This document shows positions 4,328 to 5,104 of a DNA stretch of 5,104 nucleotides, piece by piece. The stretch's first letter is position 1; every line of letters begins with the position of its first letter. This DNA comes from an uncultured Lachnospiraceae bacterium (lineage in GTDB: Bacteria; Bacillota; Clostridia; Lachnospirales; Lachnospiraceae): assembly GCA_958422845.1 (NCBI GenBank), contig CATZPU010000111.1, forward strand, positions 1-5,104, read 5' to 3'. The translations under genes and the position numbers were made by a program. The notes below the pieces were generated by a model, which worked only from the letters and a program-made list of their open reading frames with translations, had not been told where the DNA came from and did not search any database.

Positions 4328-5104
4328 GTGTATTATGAGTTTTACATAGATCAGTTTTTCGTGGAACACCTGCTGACCGGCTGCATTCTTCTTCTGACCG
4401 CAGTACGGCTTGGCAGACGGGAGGTCTCGGGGCTTCGGATCGTGCTTGCAAGCGCAGCCGGAACTCTGGTGATGTGTATGCTGATCGCGGCCGGAACGCC
4501 CCTTTTTTATTTGTGCGGGACGGCAGTTTCCGGCATTCTTGCGTTTGCGGGAAAGAGAAGGGGCGGTTTTTTTCAGGGGATGCTTATCCTGCTGTTTGTG
4601 ACCGTCTGTTTCGCCGGAACGCTGGAGGCGCTGCTTTCCCTCTTTTCGATGCCGCTTCTTGCCGGGATCTTCGTGACAGGCGGGATCGTAAGATGGGCGT
4701 ACCGTTTTGTCGAGTACAGGGTAAAGGCGGGCGCGACGGCAGAGGTACAGCTTTTTTGCGGAAAAGAAAATACAAAGATAACGGCGCTGTTTGACAGCGG
4801 CAACAGGCTTTTGGAGCCGCTTACGGGGCGTCCGGTCAGCATTGCGGACAGAGAGGTCATTCTGCCGCTTTTGGAGGACGGCTGGGAAGAGAAAAGGGGG
4901 TTTCTTATGATCCCCTACCACAGTATCGGGAAAGAGCAGGGATGGCTTCGTGGCGTTGTGATAGACAGTATGAAGGTAAGGACGGGGAAAAATACGGCAG
5001 TATATAGACGTCCGGTGATCGCAGTGTACGAAGGACAAGTCAGCGCAGGGGGGCAGTATCAGATGATTCTTCATCCGATGCATGCGGTGATGGAAAAAAG
5101 AAGT
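4328..5104 (+). CDS. spoIIGA: SpoIIGA, sporulation sigma-E factor-processing peptidase (runs off the right edge)
   Basis: SpoIIGA is the membrane-bound aspartic protease that cleaves pro-sigma-E in the mother cell, in response to the forespore signal SpoIIR, after polar septation. The frame from GTG 4328 is open through 259 codons to the window end. About five hydrophobic segments are visible (roughly 6-26, 36-56, 57-74, 81-103 and 105-121), followed by a soluble domain. That domain carries FDSGNRLLEPLTGRPV (155-170), matching the DSGN motif with catalytic Asp D156. It also has MIPYHSIG (194-201) and, near the end, ILHPM (247-251), matching the RLIPYRGVG and IIHPKM segments of the B. subtilis protein. 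That protein has about 309 residues and ends about a dozen residues after its HP motif, so little is missing here. The start MYYEFYIDQFFVEHLL resembles the family N-terminus. sigE is expected just downstream. Spo0A control is suggested by the upstream boxes. Confidence 0.93.
   Translation, partial: MYYEFYIDQFFVEHLLTGCILLLTAVRLGRREVSGLRIVLASAAGTLVMCMLIAAGTPLFYLCGTAVSGILAFAGKRRGGFFQGMLILLFVTVCFAGTLEALLSLFSMPLLAGIFVTGGIVRWAYRFVEYRVKAGATAEVQLFCGKENTKITALFDSGNRLLEPLTGRPVSIADREVILPLLEDGWEEKRGFLMIPYHSIGKEQGWLRGVVIDSMKVRTGKNTAVYRRPVIAVYEGQVSAGGQYQMILHPMHAVMEKRS

Noticed and set aside
4163..5083. 306-codon open frame on the minus strand
   Set aside because: It is antisense to spoIIGA, whose plus-strand product has recognisable motifs. 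The minus product is rich in Arg, Lys, Pro and His with no family features, and no good ribosome binding site precedes it.

Overview
The window looks like a chromosomal segment from an endospore-forming member of the Bacillota, class Clostridia, most likely Lachnospiraceae. The evidence is the ftsZ to spoIIG neighbourhood, strong AGGAGG-type ribosome binding sites, a secreted bacterial Ig-like (Big_2) protein of a kind common in that group, and a moderate GC content. The species cannot be named from the sequence.

Layout: (1) 1-51 is the last 16 codons of an upstream gene of unknown identity. (2) 192-1355 (+) is ftsZ, with its own promoter (TTGATA-N17-TATTAT) and a GTG start fixed by a perfect AGGAGG. 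(3) A strong bidirectional terminator at 1380-1425 separates ftsZ from a convergent gene. (4) 1473-2210 (-) is a secreted protein with two near-identical Ig-like domains, each carrying an Asp cluster, and an Asp/His tail. Upstream of it are 11-bp-spaced direct repeats like those bound by OmpR/PhoB-family response regulators. (5) 2284-3150 (-) is a YdiB-like shikimate dehydrogenase (aroE). (6) A 204-bp divergent intergenic region carries promoters for both shikimate genes. (7) 3355-4170 (+) is a type I 3-dehydroquinate dehydratase (aroD) with an in-frame insertion of about 20 residues. (8) 4328 to the right edge (+) is spoIIGA, the membrane aspartic protease that activates pro-sigma-E. It starts with GTG and its C-terminal end runs off the window.

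AroD and AroE catalyse consecutive steps of the shikimate pathway: dehydroquinate to dehydroshikimate to shikimate. FtsZ builds the division ring, including the polar ring of sporulation. SpoIIGA acts in the mother cell after that polar septum forms. In B. subtilis ftsZ and spoIIG are close neighbours, so here the Big_2/aroE/aroD block sits between two linked division and sporulation loci.

The most interesting region is 4221-4327, upstream of spoIIGA. It has a perfect Spo0A box plus degenerate ones, a TTGACA/TATACT promoter with an abnormally long 21-bp spacer (the same anomaly known for the B. subtilis spoIIG promoter), and a long inverted repeat. The right arm of that repeat covers the spoIIGA ribosome binding site, and the left arm lies inside the promoter spacer. 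A transcript started at the spoIIGA promoter would lack the left arm, whereas read-through from aroD would carry both arms and could have the site masked. This is an inference from base pairing and has not been tested.
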